NCBI RefSeq assembly: GCF_019175385.1
Contig: NC_083342.1
Coordinates: 120,094,376 to 120,158,375, forward strand
Direction: 5' to 3'
DNA: 64,000 nucleotides
Source: Lycium barbarum
Taxonomy: Eukaryota; Streptophyta; Magnoliopsida; Solanales; Solanaceae
Positions 1 through 12,520 of the stretch are shown one piece after another; position 1 is the first letter of the stretch, and each line of letters opens with the position of its first letter. A model generated the notes under the pieces. It was not told the DNA's origin and did not search any database. It worked only from the letters and a program-made list of their open reading frames with translations. The position numbers were made by a program, and so were the translations under genes.

Positions 1-27
1 ACAGCAAGTGCAAGAATACTACTGTAC

Positions 28-2597
28 CTGTTCTTTGTGCAGCGGCTAAAGACAATGACATCTGCCCCAAGTCTCATTGAACTGGTCTTAAAACCATTTC
101 CATCTAAAATGCTGAAAGTTAGGAATTAACAAGACATGACACAGAAAAGGACACCATGATTATAAACATGCATACACTGTCCAATAGTTGAAGCTGACTT
201 CTTATCCGAAAACCCAAAGCTCATACAACGACGTATGGCTTCTGGGTCCATTCCACCGCCATCATCTGGAACAAAGATTAGAAAGATTTACAATCTCATA
301 CTCTAACTATTTCCTCAGTATCCGTTAGTATTCACAAACAAGAAAGAAATGAAATACCTTGAACCAATAAAGCTGAACTTCCGTTCCTTGGATTTGGGGT
401 TTTATCTACAATAACAAAGGTGGCTCCATTTTGTATCTAACAGTTGAAGAAACAATGGTGCAACATAGAAAGGAAAATATTAGCATGACGGTTTCGACAA
501 AAGGGTTACAGCATCTCAACATTGTTGATACCTTATAAGGCACATTACCATCAGGGTCCCAGAATAAACTCTATTCATCAAGACAAACTAGATTCTTAGT
601 GCAAACTTCGGGACATATACATATCCATGTCATGAAGTACACATCCGGAGACCAAGAATATGTCACATAGAGCCTCATCCAGTGTATTACTCATTATAAT
701 TTACTATTTAGGCCAGCTAAGCATTTACTTACTTTATTAGCATAGGGATAACCTACCATATTATACATTACCTAAGACTTCTATATTAGGCACCTCTTGT
801 ACATTGTTAATTAAGACAATAAGTTTTTCTATTCCACATGGTATTGGAGCCTTTGCGATCTTGGTAGAGACTCAAATAACTTCCGCTTCCAGCGGGTGGT
901 ACCAGTCAATGGGTGATGCCCCACCGAACTAATTTTTTTTTTTTTTTTTTTTTAAACAGGTAACTTACCCACCGAGCTAATTTTTTCTTTTGTGCTTCCT
1001 TGTGGTGCCTAGCGACTCTCCTCTCTTCGGCAATTAGTGCCCTTATTTTCGGACCACTGTTCAAGCGTCACTCCTCTCTCTAGGATAGTTAAGCACTGTT
1101 CATCTCTTTGGGAACCGATGCCTCTACTTTTACGTGACCAATGCTCTCATCTACACAACAACGACATCTCAATGCCAAACAAGTTAGGGCCGGCTATATG
1201 AATTCTTTTTTTTTCTTTTTCTGATAACCGTGGTGTCCGGGCCAGCTTCCGCGCACCTCGGCTATATGAATTCTGATTGACCAATTTCTTATCATTGTTC
1301 TGCCAATTCAAGTTACGTTGATGTTATAGAGATTGCAACACCATATTTCTTTCCGGTGATTGAGAATAGATGTGAAGATACCAGCGACTTTCAGGAGGAG
1401 AAAGAATTGCAGCACCACTTTTCTTTTTGGTGATGTGCACATGCCAGAGAGATTTTGGCATCAATTTTCTATATTTTCAAAATAAGAAAACCTAACTTGT
1501 TTTCCCCACTTCGAGTTTGAGGGAGCATGTTAGAATTTCAAGTGAATATGTGTCTAGATTCAAACACGCCCAGATTTTTTGTTCTTGAATAAGGAAATCA
1601 TAGTGAACAACCTTCTCTCCATACATTTTACTGTTTGGAAATTCTCAGCTACCAATGATATCATGTGCCTCTAATACAAGCCCACCAAAAGTGAAAGACA
1701 TTTTGTGCTACAGAAGAAAAGTAAAACAAAAAAGAATGAGCTTGAAAAGGGGCTTACCTCATCAACAGCATTGTCAAGAAGCTCTGCCAAGGCTTTAGAC
1801 ACCACAAAACAATAATAACTAAGTTAACACTCCGGTAATAGCATTTGCAATACATGGAATCCTACTACCACACAAGAATATGGAAATGAAAAATCAACCA
1901 GCAATTGCACATACCACCAAATGCCCATTTATGTGAAGTGGCGTTTGAGTGAAGGAACTTTGGGTGAATGTGCAGGAAACTAGAGCCTTCTGTAATGCCG
2001 CAAATAAGATGATAAAAATCTTAGATGCAAAACACATGCTTGAATTACAGATAAGAATTAGGCTATAAGGCAATATTGAAGGGTAAGCAAAATCAAGAAA
2101 TAGATTGACCAACTACTCAAAACAACTCACTTAGCAGGCATGGTTTATGCATGGTTAATCAGCTAGTTGTAACCTATCATCTTCATGTGGTCTTTTACCC
2201 AATTGAACATAATGATCATTTGCTAAAAATAATTTCTTTTGAGAAGGGATGATTTACTAAGAATAAATTAAAAAAGGAAAAATTCGGTACTTTAAAGCAT
2301 AATACTTTTAAGGGTGGACTTAGTAGCACGCCCCTCTTCATAATTTCCAGCTTTCCAGAACTGGCGAGATAGGGGTGCTGAACATATTTGCGATGTAGAA
2401 CAAAGACTTGAATCATCTATCGGAGACTGATCTTGATCCAAGACAGTGGTGCCACTCTGCTCAGTGGCTGTAGAATCTTCACAGTATTCCATTTGTCGTA
2501 TCGAACTTTCAACCAATTCTGATTCCAATTTAACAGTCTTTCTCTCTCCACCTCCAAGATTGTTACTACACAAGCCAACCGTATTTGTAGAACTCAT
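28..2597 (-). CDS. MORC-family GHKL ATPase, N-terminal exons (partial)
   Basis: First six coding exons of a microrchidia (MORC/CRT1-like) ATPase; the 3' part lies beyond the window start. Exons in transcript order: 2597-2330, 1989-1915, 1792-1758, 436-358, 265-176, 103-28. Phases join without a stop. Visible GHKL motifs are the N-box ELLDNAVDE (exons 2-3), the G1 box DDGGGMDP followed by GFSDKKS (exon 5), and the G2 box YGNGFKTSS (exon 6). Upstream is the MORC-typical FLHSNATSHKWAFGA stretch (exons 2-3). Plant MORCs are nuclear ATPases in transposon silencing, RNA-directed DNA methylation and immunity. The start is the ATG at 2597, the first in frame; the N-terminal 80 residues are low complexity and less conserved. 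Exon 1 ends at a weak donor (C before GTGCTA), chosen because it alone restores the frame. Intron 3 is about 1.3 kb and holds retroposon remnants. MORC1/2 versus MORC6 type cannot be settled without the C-terminus. Confidence 0.9.
1191..1274 (-). mobile_element. 52-bp SINE tail with 16-bp target duplication
   Basis: Within MORC intron 3, the 16-bp direct repeat CGGCTATATGAATTCT (1191-1206 and 1259-1274) brackets 52 bp (1207-1258). Read on the minus strand this begins with a GC-rich stretch and ends in an A-rich tail (the T-rich run at 1207-1220 on plus). This is the structure of a severely 5'-truncated SINE inserted by target-primed reverse transcription. The GC-rich body (GGTGTCCGGGCCAGC on plus) resembles the 3' end of Solanaceae SINE families, from memory. 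Confidence 0.65.
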
Positions 2598-4169
2598 CCC
2601 AGGACTGACAAGAAATTAAATAAGGGAAAGTAAGTACATAAATAAATAGGCTAAAACGCAAGATAGAGAACTAGGGGGTTGAACACGATTGATGACGACT
2701 GAAAGCAACAGGACGCCAGTAAAACTGGAGTCAAGACTAGTGATACTTGCATCTGTAGAAATGGTGCAACCGTGCTAAACATCTGGAAACAAGCAATAGA
2801 TCAACCCTTTTTATATAAGTTCCGATGTGGGTAAGTTTTTACCAAGGCATGCTTCTGACTCGCGTTTGGATGGTAAATAATAAATAGATCAACCCTTCAC
2901 TACATTCATTTACATTTTTGGTGTATGGCAAACTGAAAAAAGAAAGTACTACAAATGCCTCGCAGAGGTCATTCTCACAACATATTTTCATACAATACAT
3001 TATACGTCATCTATCACGCGTTTTGGCCCTAATGTCAGACTAATCAGATCTTGTAACTAGGTGCTAAATATGTTGTGTTTTGCCTTGCTTAAGCAAGCTA
3101 CACCCAGGACACTATCGGCGGGCCTCATCGCCCATGGACTTTATCTTGAAGAGAGTAATAAACAATAATTGCTTCACCTAATTAATTTCCTTCAATTCTT
3201 TTTGTGTAATATAATTGTAGCTTGTATATGTAGTTATTATTCTTAAAGTACCTACATATATATATACACACACAGCGCTCTATTTGCTCTGCTGCTTACA
3301 TGTCCCAATAGACAATAGCGTTTTTTTGCTTTCCACCTTTCACAAGGTTTGTCAACCAGTTGACGAACAGAACATAATTCCCAGGCCTTGTAGCATCCGA
3401 AACCCAAAGCAGCTTCACCAACAGTTATACCGAAATTATAATACGAGGACTAGATAACGACGGACTACTTATTGGATATACTTAGTGTGGCATAAAAATA
3501 ACACCACAATTGTGGTATAAGAAATCCCAAAATGGCTTATATCGGAATAGAAAACTCAACCAAACACGAGATAAACTAATCCCACATTATATCCCAGAAT
3601 TATTATCCCAAGACGACATCTTGGTTCCTTGCAAAATCTTCAGTTGTACAACTTTAAATTTCATTTTTTTAAGGATTTAATGGACCATGGAAGGAACTGA
3701 AACTCTCCTCTTCTCTCTCAATCTCCTTTCTCGGATTCTCTCTTATTTCCTTCTTTCCCATTCTCGAGTGTAACAGATCACTAGCACCGAATACGAAAAA
3801 CTAATTTAAAGATTTAAAAAAAATTAAAAGCATCATCTTCAACAGAAATGCAAGTCAAACCTGATGCAAAGAATTCAATCCCTTTCTGGAACAGACTTCA
3901 GAGATAGCAAACTTGACTTTTCAAAGCATGAACAGTCCTTTATTTGGAGACAAAAGTGTTCAAGATTTGCTCTTTCTCCACCATTCAACTTCCTTGTTTA
4001 TTTTCTCCTCTCCACACAAGTACACCCCCAAGTGACCTAGTTTCACTCAATTACAACAGCCAATGAGAACAAATAAAGATATGGTGGGTGTTAATGGAAT
4101 GAAGGAACAAGTTAGATTGGAAATCTCTTGAGAAACAGTATTGAGAGGGAAATTAGGAGCTAATTTCAA
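2598..4169. other. MORC upstream / intergenic region
   Basis: No ORF with recognisable homology. It should contain the MORC promoter and 5' leader, transcribed leftward. A CT-rich stretch near 3700-3770 and AT-rich runs are visible. The 3480-3620 segment has MITE-like words (repeated TGGTATAA/ATCCCA) but no clear borders were found. Confidence 0.4.
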
Positions 4170-4285
4170 AATTTTGGTTCCTATCAATTGAAGCTCAAAG
4201 AACTAGGGCTCGAGACTGGAGACTTCTTCAAAGTAACAAAACAAAGCTAAAATTTGTTACTAACGGATCAGGTACAGTAACATTA

Positions 4286-4546
4286 CTCCTTCCAACTTTC
4301 CAAGTGTCATATTTGTCAAAATCATAAAATTTACTAAATTATCTCTATATAATGAAAATAAATTATTTTTTTCTCTTAATTAATGCTTCTCCAATCATCA
4401 ATAAGGTATTACTTTAACTTTTATTTTTTTATCTAAGGATACATTTGGAAAAAATTAGCTAATTTATGTGTTGATTTTATAATGTGATACTTATTATGGG
4501 ATAATATTTTTTAGTTAAGATGACGATTATTATGGGACGAACGGAG
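4286..4546. mobile_element. Stowaway-type MITE
   Basis: Terminal inverted repeats of the CTCC(T/G)TTC type are flanked by TA on both sides (4284-4285 and 4547-4548), and the interior is AT-rich. This is the Tc1/mariner-derived Stowaway pattern. It is absent from the equivalent place in tandem copy 2 (around 6633), so it inserted after the duplication. Confidence 0.7.
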
Positions 4547-4713
4547 TACTTTGGATCATGAGCCCCATTTTTTGTTCTCTTATAGGAATGAACCCGATTG
4601 AAATTGGGAAAATCAGGTACGCAATAAATGGTCGATATGTTTGATTTTTACTTTTTGTTACTTTCACGGTCATTTGGTTGGTGAATAATTTGTAGGAGTT
4701 TGTAATACAGTTA

Positions 4714-4810
4714 TACTTTGTTTGGTATAAGGTATAAATACCTTTTATCAAACATGGTATAAAAATTAGTGCTGGGATATCCAAATTTATACCTTCTACC
4801 AAACGACCCC
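4714..4810. mobile_element. Small Tourist/Harbinger-like MITE (97 bp)
   Basis: A 97-bp insertion relative to tandem copy 2 (near 6800), flanked by TTA at 4711-4713 and 4811-4813. The ends are imperfect inverted repeats around GTTTGGTA(T/G)AAGGTATAAAT. A 3-bp TTA target duplication fits PIF/Harbinger MITEs. Confidence 0.6.
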
Positions 4811-6535
4811 TTATTAATAAATGACATCATAATTTCATAACTACAACATATTTTTATTGGTAAATTTAAATTATTTGATTAAAAGTGAAAATATATTAGC
4901 ATGTGTACACTAAATAAATTGTGACAAACTTTATTTTAAATTTTAACCTTGACTATTTTAAAGAACATTGAAAGAAGGGCCTGCAAGAACTGCATATTTA
5001 TCAAAAGTATTATCCACATCGAGTGTGGGATAAAATAATAGCATAATTGTAGTTTAAATGATTTCGAGATTGTTAATGCCCGAAATAAAACTTTACAAAA
5101 TGGTAGATAAAACATGATTTATCTCGAAATTCTTATTTCTTCGCACAAACCAAACGACCCTTTAATTATTTGGTTTGGTAAAAGTTCGACAAGTTAAATC
5201 AAGTCCTTTCAACTTTAAACCATATCAAATAACACATGATTTATTGTTTTCATTTTCTGTCAATATTATTAATTTCACTTTTTTTTTCACTGTATATATA
5301 ATTGTTCTTTTCTAAGTAGTAATTAAATATGAACGTAAAGATCAAAAACACTAAAACAAGAAACAATCTTCATATCAATAATGCTATTTAGGTTCCGTTT
5401 TCAAATCAACATGCCTTGATAAAAAATAAAAATAAAAACTGAATATTAAGATATTGTAAATCGTCGAATAATTAATTTTTTTATTTTCTCAATACCTGAA
5501 TATGTGTGATTTGTATTTATTTTATACTAATAAATAAATAAATTCAATAAATATGTAATTCATCCATGGTGTATTAAAAATAATAAATTATTGTATAAGT
5601 TATTACTCTAATGAACTGTACTTTAAAGAATAGCCATAGTGATGGTTGGCAATAATAGTTGTAACATAGTGGTTTGGCTTATAACATTATTAGTTGTAAT
5701 ATAACTGTTGGTGGTGGATACAGTTGGTGAAGGAGGTCGTCAATAGCGATTGTGCAACCGTGGTTGATGGAGGTTGTAGGCAATAAATGTATAGTAATAA
5801 CGAGTGGTGATAAAAATGGTTGGTGAAGGTGATTAGTGGTGGAGGCAGTTGGTAGTATTTGGTGATTGTGCAATTAAGGATAGTGTTGAATATGGTTGAT
5901 GGTATTGATTAATGGTGGTGGTGCTCGACGATTGAGGTAGTTAGAGATTGTGGATAATGGTAGCTTAAGACGACAATTGACGTGATAGTTGCATAATGAA
6001 TACTAATGGTAGAGTTGGTTGCTAGTGGGATAACAATGGCAAGTCATGAAGGTTGTTAGTTGTTAAGATGATATTTAGTGGTGGTCGTATTGTGGTGGTT
6101 GACGGTGGTAGAATTTTTAGGTGAACGTCTTAATGATAATTTCTAAAGGTGATGGTAATATTCTAATCATGGAATTTGAACGATCCAGATGTATATTCAC
6201 TAAACTAGTTTTTGTGCACGTGCTTTACACGTGTATTCCAAACCAATTATTTTCAAATCATCCCTTTCTAACAATCTTGTTCGTTATAAGTTGCAAAATG
6301 ATTAACAATTCAATTGAACCCAATGATACTGCAATAAGTATATTGTATCCGGTTAGGCTACTTCACATTTTAATTGTTCTGAACTTATCTCTAATTAGTA
6401 TAGTTTTAGGGGCTCTTTTTCAAGTTCAAAAATCCCTTAAATGCAAACTAACGACGCAAATTAAAAGCCAAATAAGTTAAATTAAATCTTTACAAATTTA
6501 TTCCAAATCAAAAAATAATTGACAAGACTTGGGTG

Positions 6536-8426
6536 TTAGGTTGGGTCAATTTGGTTCGTATGAATTGATGCTCCAAGAACTAGGGTTGAAATGACAAGAC
6601 TTCTTGAAAGTAAGCAAATAAGGCAAAATTTGTTGAAATGGATGAGGTTTTGTATTTTGTATCGTGAGTCCAATTTTTTGCTGTTTGTAGGAATGAACCC
6701 AGTTGAAATAGGAAGTAGCAGTCGATCTATTTGATTTTTACTTTTCGTTACTCTCACGGCAATTTGGTTGGTGAATAATTTGTAGGAGTTTGTAGTGCAG
6801 CTATTAATAAATGATGAAATAATTTTGTAACTACGTCATATTTTTATTGGTAAATTTAAATTATTTGATTAAAAATGAAAACACATAGCATGTGTACACT
6901 AAATAAATTGTGACAAACTTTATTTTAGATTTTAACCTTGACTATTTTGAAGAACATTGGAAGAAGGGCTTTAAAGAATTGCATTTTTATCAAAATTATT
7001 ATCCACATCGAGTGTGGTGTAAAATAATAGCATAATTGTAGTTTAAATGATCTCGAGAATGCCAATGCCCGAAAACAAAACTTTAGAAAATGTTAGATAA
7101 AATAATTTCATATTTTACCTCGAAATTGTTATTTCTTCGCACAAACTAAACAAAGTTTAATATTTGATTTGGTAAAAGTCAGACAAGTTAAATCAAGTCC
7201 TTCCAAATTTAAACCATATCAAATAACACATGATTTATTGTTTTTATTTTCTGTCAATATTGTTAATTTCACTTTTTTTAATTGTATATATAATTGTTCT
7301 TTTTTAGGCAGTAAGTAAATATTAATGTAAAGAACAGAAACACTAAGCCAAAAAACAATCTTCATATCAATAATGCTATTTAGGTTCCGTTTACAAATCA
7401 ACATGTCTTAATAAAAATATCTATTTGAATATTAAGATATTGTAAATCGTCAAATAATTAAATTTTTTATTTTCTCAATATCTAAATATGTGCGATTTGT
7501 ATTTATTTTAAACTAATAAATAAATAAATTCAATAAATATATAGTAAATATTTCATCCATGGTATATTAAAAATAATAATTTATATATTATCGTGTAAGT
7601 TATTTCTCCAATGAACTGTAATTTAAAGGCTAGCCATAGTGATTGTTGGCAATAATAATTGTAACATGGTGATCTGGCTTATAACAATAGATGTAATATA
7701 GCCGATGGTGGTGGATATAGTTGGTGACGGAGGTCATCAATAGTGATTGTGCAACGGTGGTTGGTGAAGGCTGTAGGCAATAAATGTATAGTAATGACGA
7801 ATGGTGATAAAAATGGTCGGTGAAGATGATTAATGGTGGAGGTAGTTGGTAGTATTTGGTGAGTGTACAATTAAGGTTAGTGTTGAATGTGGGTGATGGT
7901 ACTGATTAATGATGGTGGTGCTCGACAGTTGAGGTAATTGGTGATTGTGGATAATGGTAGCTTATGACGACAATTGACGTGATAGTTGCATAATGAATAC
8001 TAATGGTAGAGTTTATTTGTAACGGGCTAATAGTGGCAAGTCATGAAGGTTGTTGGTTGTTAAGATGATATTTAGTGGGGTCGTATTGTGGTGTTAGAAT
8101 TTTTAGGCGAATGTCTTTATGATAAATTTTAAAGGTGATCGTAATATTCTAATCATGGAATTTGAACGATCCAGATGTTTATTCACTAAACTAGTTTTTG
8201 TGCACGTGGTTTCAAAATTAATTATTTGCAAAACATCTTTTTGTAAAAATCTTGTTCTTTATAAGTTGCGAAAAGATTAACAATTCAATTGAACCAAATG
8301 ATACTTCAATAAGTATATTGTATCCGGTTAGGCTACTTCAAATTATAATTGTCTAAACTCATCTCTGATTAGTGCAGTTTTAAGGGCTCTTTTTCACGTT
8401 AAAAAATTCACTAAATGCAAACTAAT
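6536..8426. repeat. Tandem ~2-kb unit, copy 2 (left part)
   Basis: Second copy of the unit seen at 4170-6535, without its two MITEs. It is interrupted at 8426 by a solo LTR and resumes at 11512 for about 60 bp. Sequence similarity to copy 1 is high but with many scattered substitutions, so the duplication is not recent. Confidence 0.75.
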
Positions 8427-11400
8427 TGTTATATCCCGTATTTTGTACATTCGGGTATTTTAAGATAAACGTGGTAAGTGGGTAAGACTATTTTCCAAAA
8501 TTATTTTAATGTATAAGTTGTTTACTAGTATAGAAATATCGAGAAAGGCTAAGGGTAAAAAGGGAAATTCACAAAGTGGTTCATGGTAATATTGTGGAAG
8601 GCTAGGGGCAAAATGGGAATTTCACAAAATATTCAAGAAGGTTCTAGCCAAGCCCCTCTTGGCTGTGTGGCATGGGTTCACATGGTATTAGTAGAAGTCA
8701 TATAAATATATATATACATATGGAAAAGTGATGACAAAATAAGATAATTAGTCATCTTTGTTTTATTTTAAGAAAGTTCAAGAAAAAGGGAGAAGGGGAC
8801 ATGTGTCCACCTTGTGTTGGTAGAAGCTATATATATATATATATATATACAATTGATGACCAAAATAAGGCATATTTATCTTCTAAATCAAGAAGCTTGG
8901 AGAGAAAAGAAAAAGAAGAAGAGAGAGGGGGGTTCGGCCATGGTTGGCCGAACTTGGAGCCATGGAAAATTGATCAAAAAAATATATTTTCTTCTAGCTT
9001 TTCTATCAATTGGAAGGTCCTCTATAACGTGGAGTAGTAGTTGGAGCAAGCAAACCATTCATTTGTGCAAATATACACCCCTAGCCGAGTGAAGAGATGT
9101 GTGGAAAAGGTATGTATTCAATCTTCTTTCACATGTGTTAGAGATGATTTGTGAATGTTATAGCATGTGGAAATGAATGAAATTCATGAAATATATATAT
9201 ATATATATCTAGGTCATGGCTGAATAAGGGTATGTTCCTAAGATGAGATGAATTGATTTTTATTTAGTAGTTTGATTGTTGTTGTTGCGGATTCCATAAT
9301 AAAAATGAAGGTTGGGTGGTTTGAAATGAAGTTGTAATCATTGTGGGATTGTTGAAGAAATTAATATGACACTAGCATGGTTTCTTGTGTTGTGAAGATA
9401 ATGTTGTTAACGTGTGGTCGTAGATATAATGCATGAATTTGGAGGTGAGAAATGTGTTGATTTTATTGAGTTTGGAAGATTGTAAGTTGGTTGTTGTGAT
9501 TGAATTGAATATAAGAAAAATGTTGTCGAATTATGTAAAAGAAGTTACTAACGTTAGAATGTATTTTGAATTGATTGATGAAGTTGTTAATATGTAGATT
9601 GTTGGTGTAGTTCATGAATTTGGAAGAAAACAATGTGTTGTTATTGTCCTTATTAAGTTTGGAAGATTTCGGATTATTGTTGATAAATTGGCCGAGTTGC
9701 ATTCTCGGGTTTGTTGTTGATGATTTGGTCGAGTTAGATTCTCGGGGATGGTGTATTTACAAGGGAAATGCTGCCGAAATTTCGGCAGATTATAAACGAA
9801 TTCATTTGAAAGACTAAGACAAGTATATGTCGATGAGTCTAATGATTATGTCAATTCTCTTGAATGTAGACTAGCAAGTTTGGACGAATAAGCGTAGCTA
9901 ATTGGACGTGGGACAGGTATGTAAGGCTTACTCTTTCTTTCTTTTGGCATGATCCTTATGAAACGAGCAGATGATGTATATGTATGGTTTCAAAGAAACT
10001 CCTATTCTTAGAGCCACTAGGATGGCTAACGTTCTTGATTTCCATAAGCTGTTTCATATGGTTTTGATGCGTATCTATGATGTCCGAAGTTCTGTTTGAT
10101 ATGTTTCCGAATGGCATTCGAGAGACAATTGATATGACTAATATCTTGATTTTCAAATGATAGCACGTTTGATTATTCCATTGAGTCTTTGATATATTTT
10201 GACACGTACATATGGTTCCAAAAGTTCTATTTTGATTTGATCCATGGCGATATTCGAAAGGTACTTGATAGGATTATTGCTTTGATTTTCCAAAAATAGC
10301 TTCTGAAACGTTCGTAGAAGGTTCTGTACTAAAACGTCCATAACTTTTTCATACTAACTCGGATTGACTTGAAACGTGTTTATGACTCTCAAGTATCGAT
10401 TTATGTACGTACTCATCGAGTCTTGGAATTTGTTTTATATGCATATGGTTTCTCACTACTCTGCTCGTGCATGCCTTAATATGTCTTTCACCGAGTCCCG
10501 GGCCGGGTATGTTATCGTGCGCACTCCACTGCATTGTTCACCGAGTCCCTCATTAGAGGGTCGGGTACGGTATATGTATATGATGACATGATGATGTGTT
10601 ATGGCGGCCAGGAGGGCATATGATGATTTGATTCACCGAGTCCCTCACTAGAGGGCCGGGTACGGTATGTATATATGTATATGCATGGTGATATGATAGC
10701 ATGCTGATATGATGACATGACTTTATTCGCCGTGTCCCTCACTAGAGGGCCGGGTACGGTATAAATATATATGATATATGATGTTGATATGCAAGACTCT
10801 ACTCACCGAGTCCCTCACTAGAGGGCCGGGTAAGGTATATATATGTATATGTATATGCATGCACGATGATATGAAAGTATGATGACATGATTTTATCCAC
10901 CGAGTCCCATAACGGGCCGGGTACGATATGTGATAAAGATATGCATGATTTATGTTTTAAAGACAAGAGTTTTGGTATTCTGGACATTGTACATATTTCT
11001 GCACTCCTTATATCAGTTGTGATCCTTTTACTGTGATTCCTGCCTTACATGCTCAGTACATATTCCGTACTGACCCCCTTTCTTCGGGGGCTGCGTTTCA
11101 TGCCGCGCAGGTAAACCCAGATGAATAGAAGCCATTATAGAGGATGTTCCAGCGAAGTTGGCAAGCTCCATTTGCCCCTGGAGTGTTGCCGGGTCAGAGA
11201 ATTATGCTATGATGTCTTGTTCGGAGTTAGAGACTTTGCAGACAGAGTTGTGGGTATAGAATGTCAGTATTGTAAGCGGCTCTACCAGCCGATGTGTTAT
11301 TATGTTTCATGTTACAAGTTTCATGCGATGACATATTTTATTTGATTTGAGAATGATAAGAAGAAAGTTTCTGAAAGCCTTATTATGTATTTCATTCCTA

Positions 11401-11511
11401 TTTGATTTAAGAGTCCAAAACGGCTATGTGTGTACTAAGAGTCAGTGGGTTCGCTCAGCCCTAAATAAGGGTCGGGTGCCCATCACACCCTAGTAAGATT
11501 AGGGTGTGACA
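8427..11511. mobile_element. Solo LTR, 3085 bp (copy A)
   Basis: Begins TGTTATATCCCGTATTTT and ends AGGGTGTGACA (TG...CA), with a perfect 5-bp target duplication CTAAT at 8422-8426 and 11512-11516. No gag, pol, primer site or second LTR is present, so it is a solo LTR formed by LTR-LTR recombination. A related 3100-bp solo LTR lies at 15588-18687. Near the 3' end both share a conserved block with CTCAGTACATATT(C/T)CGTACTG and TTTCTTCGGGGGCTGCG (about 11052-11112). The internal segment 10487-10925 is a minisatellite. Superfamily is uncertain (probably Ty3 type with very long LTRs). Short ORFs inside, such as 11121-11345, show no known domain. Confidence 0.85.
10487..10925. repeat. Minisatellite inside solo LTR A
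   Basis: Six degenerate repeats built on CACCGAGTCCCTCACTAGAG followed by GGCCGGGTACGGTATA start near 10489, 10540, 10633, 10730, 10803 and 10899. They are separated by TATATG/GATGACATGATG spacers. Copy B (15588-18687) keeps only one or two diverged versions (near 17762 and 17825), so the array expanded or was lost after the two LTRs diverged. Confidence 0.75.
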
Positions 11512-12520
11512 CTAATGGCGTCAATGAAAAACCAAATAAGTTAAGTCAAATCTTTACAAATTTGTTCCAAATCAAATTACACGTGATTTATTGTTTTATT
11601 TTTTTGTCAATATTTTTACTTATTTTTCATTGTATATATAATTGTTCTTTTTAAAATAGTAATTGAATATTATTGTAAAGAGCAAAAACACTAAGCCAAG
11701 AAAGAATCTTCATATAAAAAATGCCACTTAGGTTCCGTTTTCAAATCAACATGTTTTAATTAAAATGTATATTTAAATATTAAGATATTGTAAATCGCCA
11801 ATAATTTAATTTTTTTTCTCAATATCTCAGTATGTGCTATTTATCTTTATTTTAAACTAATAAATATATAAATTCAATAAATTTATATAATAAATATTAC
11901 ATTCATGGTATATTAAAAACAATAATTTACAATTTTATATATTATTTACTTTAAAGGCTAGCCACAGTGATTGCTGACAATAATTAACATGGCGATCTGA
12001 CTGATAGTATTAGTTGTAATATAGTTGATGGTGGTGGATAAAGTTGGCGAAGGAGGTCGTTAATGATGGTTGTGCAACGGTTGCTGAATGTTGTGGGCAA
12101 TAAATGTATATTAATGGCGAATGGTGATAAAATGGGTTGGTAAACGTGATTAATGATGTAAGCAATTGGTAGTATTTGGTGATTGTGCAGTTAAAAGTTA
12201 ATGATGAATGTGGTTGATGGTAATGATTAATAATAGTGTTGCTCAACGGTTGAGGTAATTCGTAATTGTGGATAATGGCAGCTTATGGCCACAATGTAGT
12301 TGCATAATGACCGTTATGGTAGACTTGGTTGATAAAGGGCTAACAGTGGCAAGTCATGAATGTTGTTTAGTTGTTAAGATGATATTTAGTGGTGGTTGTA
12401 TTGTGGTAGAATTTTTAACTTAGTATCTAAATGATAAAATTTAAAGGTGATGTTAATATTCTAATAATAATAGAATATGGGCGATCCAGATGTATATTCA
12501 CTAAATGTAAACTAATGGCA
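11512..12520. repeat. Tandem ~2-kb unit, end of copy 2 and partial copy 3
   Basis: The first ~60 bp continue copy 2 after the solo LTR. From about 11571 the sequence restarts at the ACACGTGATTTATTG landmark and runs through the GGTGGTGG-rich block to CGATCCAGATGTATATTCAC, as in copies 1 and 2. This third copy lacks the first ~1 kb of the unit. It ends at the pararetroviral sequence at about 12521. Confidence 0.7.

Larger units (their letters stand above)
4170..6535. repeat. Tandem ~2-kb unit, copy 1
   Basis: From about 4180 the sequence is closely matched by 6555 onward, with landmarks in the same order: GAACTAGGG, GGAATGAACCC, ACACATGATTTATTG (5232 versus 7226), the GGTGGTGG-rich block (5690-6110 versus 7690-8090), and GATCCAGATGTATATTCACT. 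The spacing between copies is close to 2 kb. Copy 1 is longer than copy 2 partly because two MITEs (4286-4546 and 4714-4810) are present only here. No protein homology was recognised; the many short ORFs inside look fortuitous. The unit is unclassified. Confidence 0.75.

Noticed and set aside
6121..6480. 119-codon open frame in the tandem 2-kb repeat
   Set aside because: Not preserved in copy 2 at 8108-8426, and no domain; chance ORF in repeat DNA.
8801..9092. Two overlapping short frames in solo LTR A
   Set aside because: Low-complexity translation of a TA run and purine-rich leader; no homologue in LTR B.
10487..10925. CRISPR-like array
   Set aside because: Repeats are degenerate with low-complexity spacers, in a plant LTR; it is a minisatellite.
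11121..11345. 74-codon frame near the end of solo LTR A
   Set aside because: Frame not kept in LTR B; probably LTR sequence without coding function.
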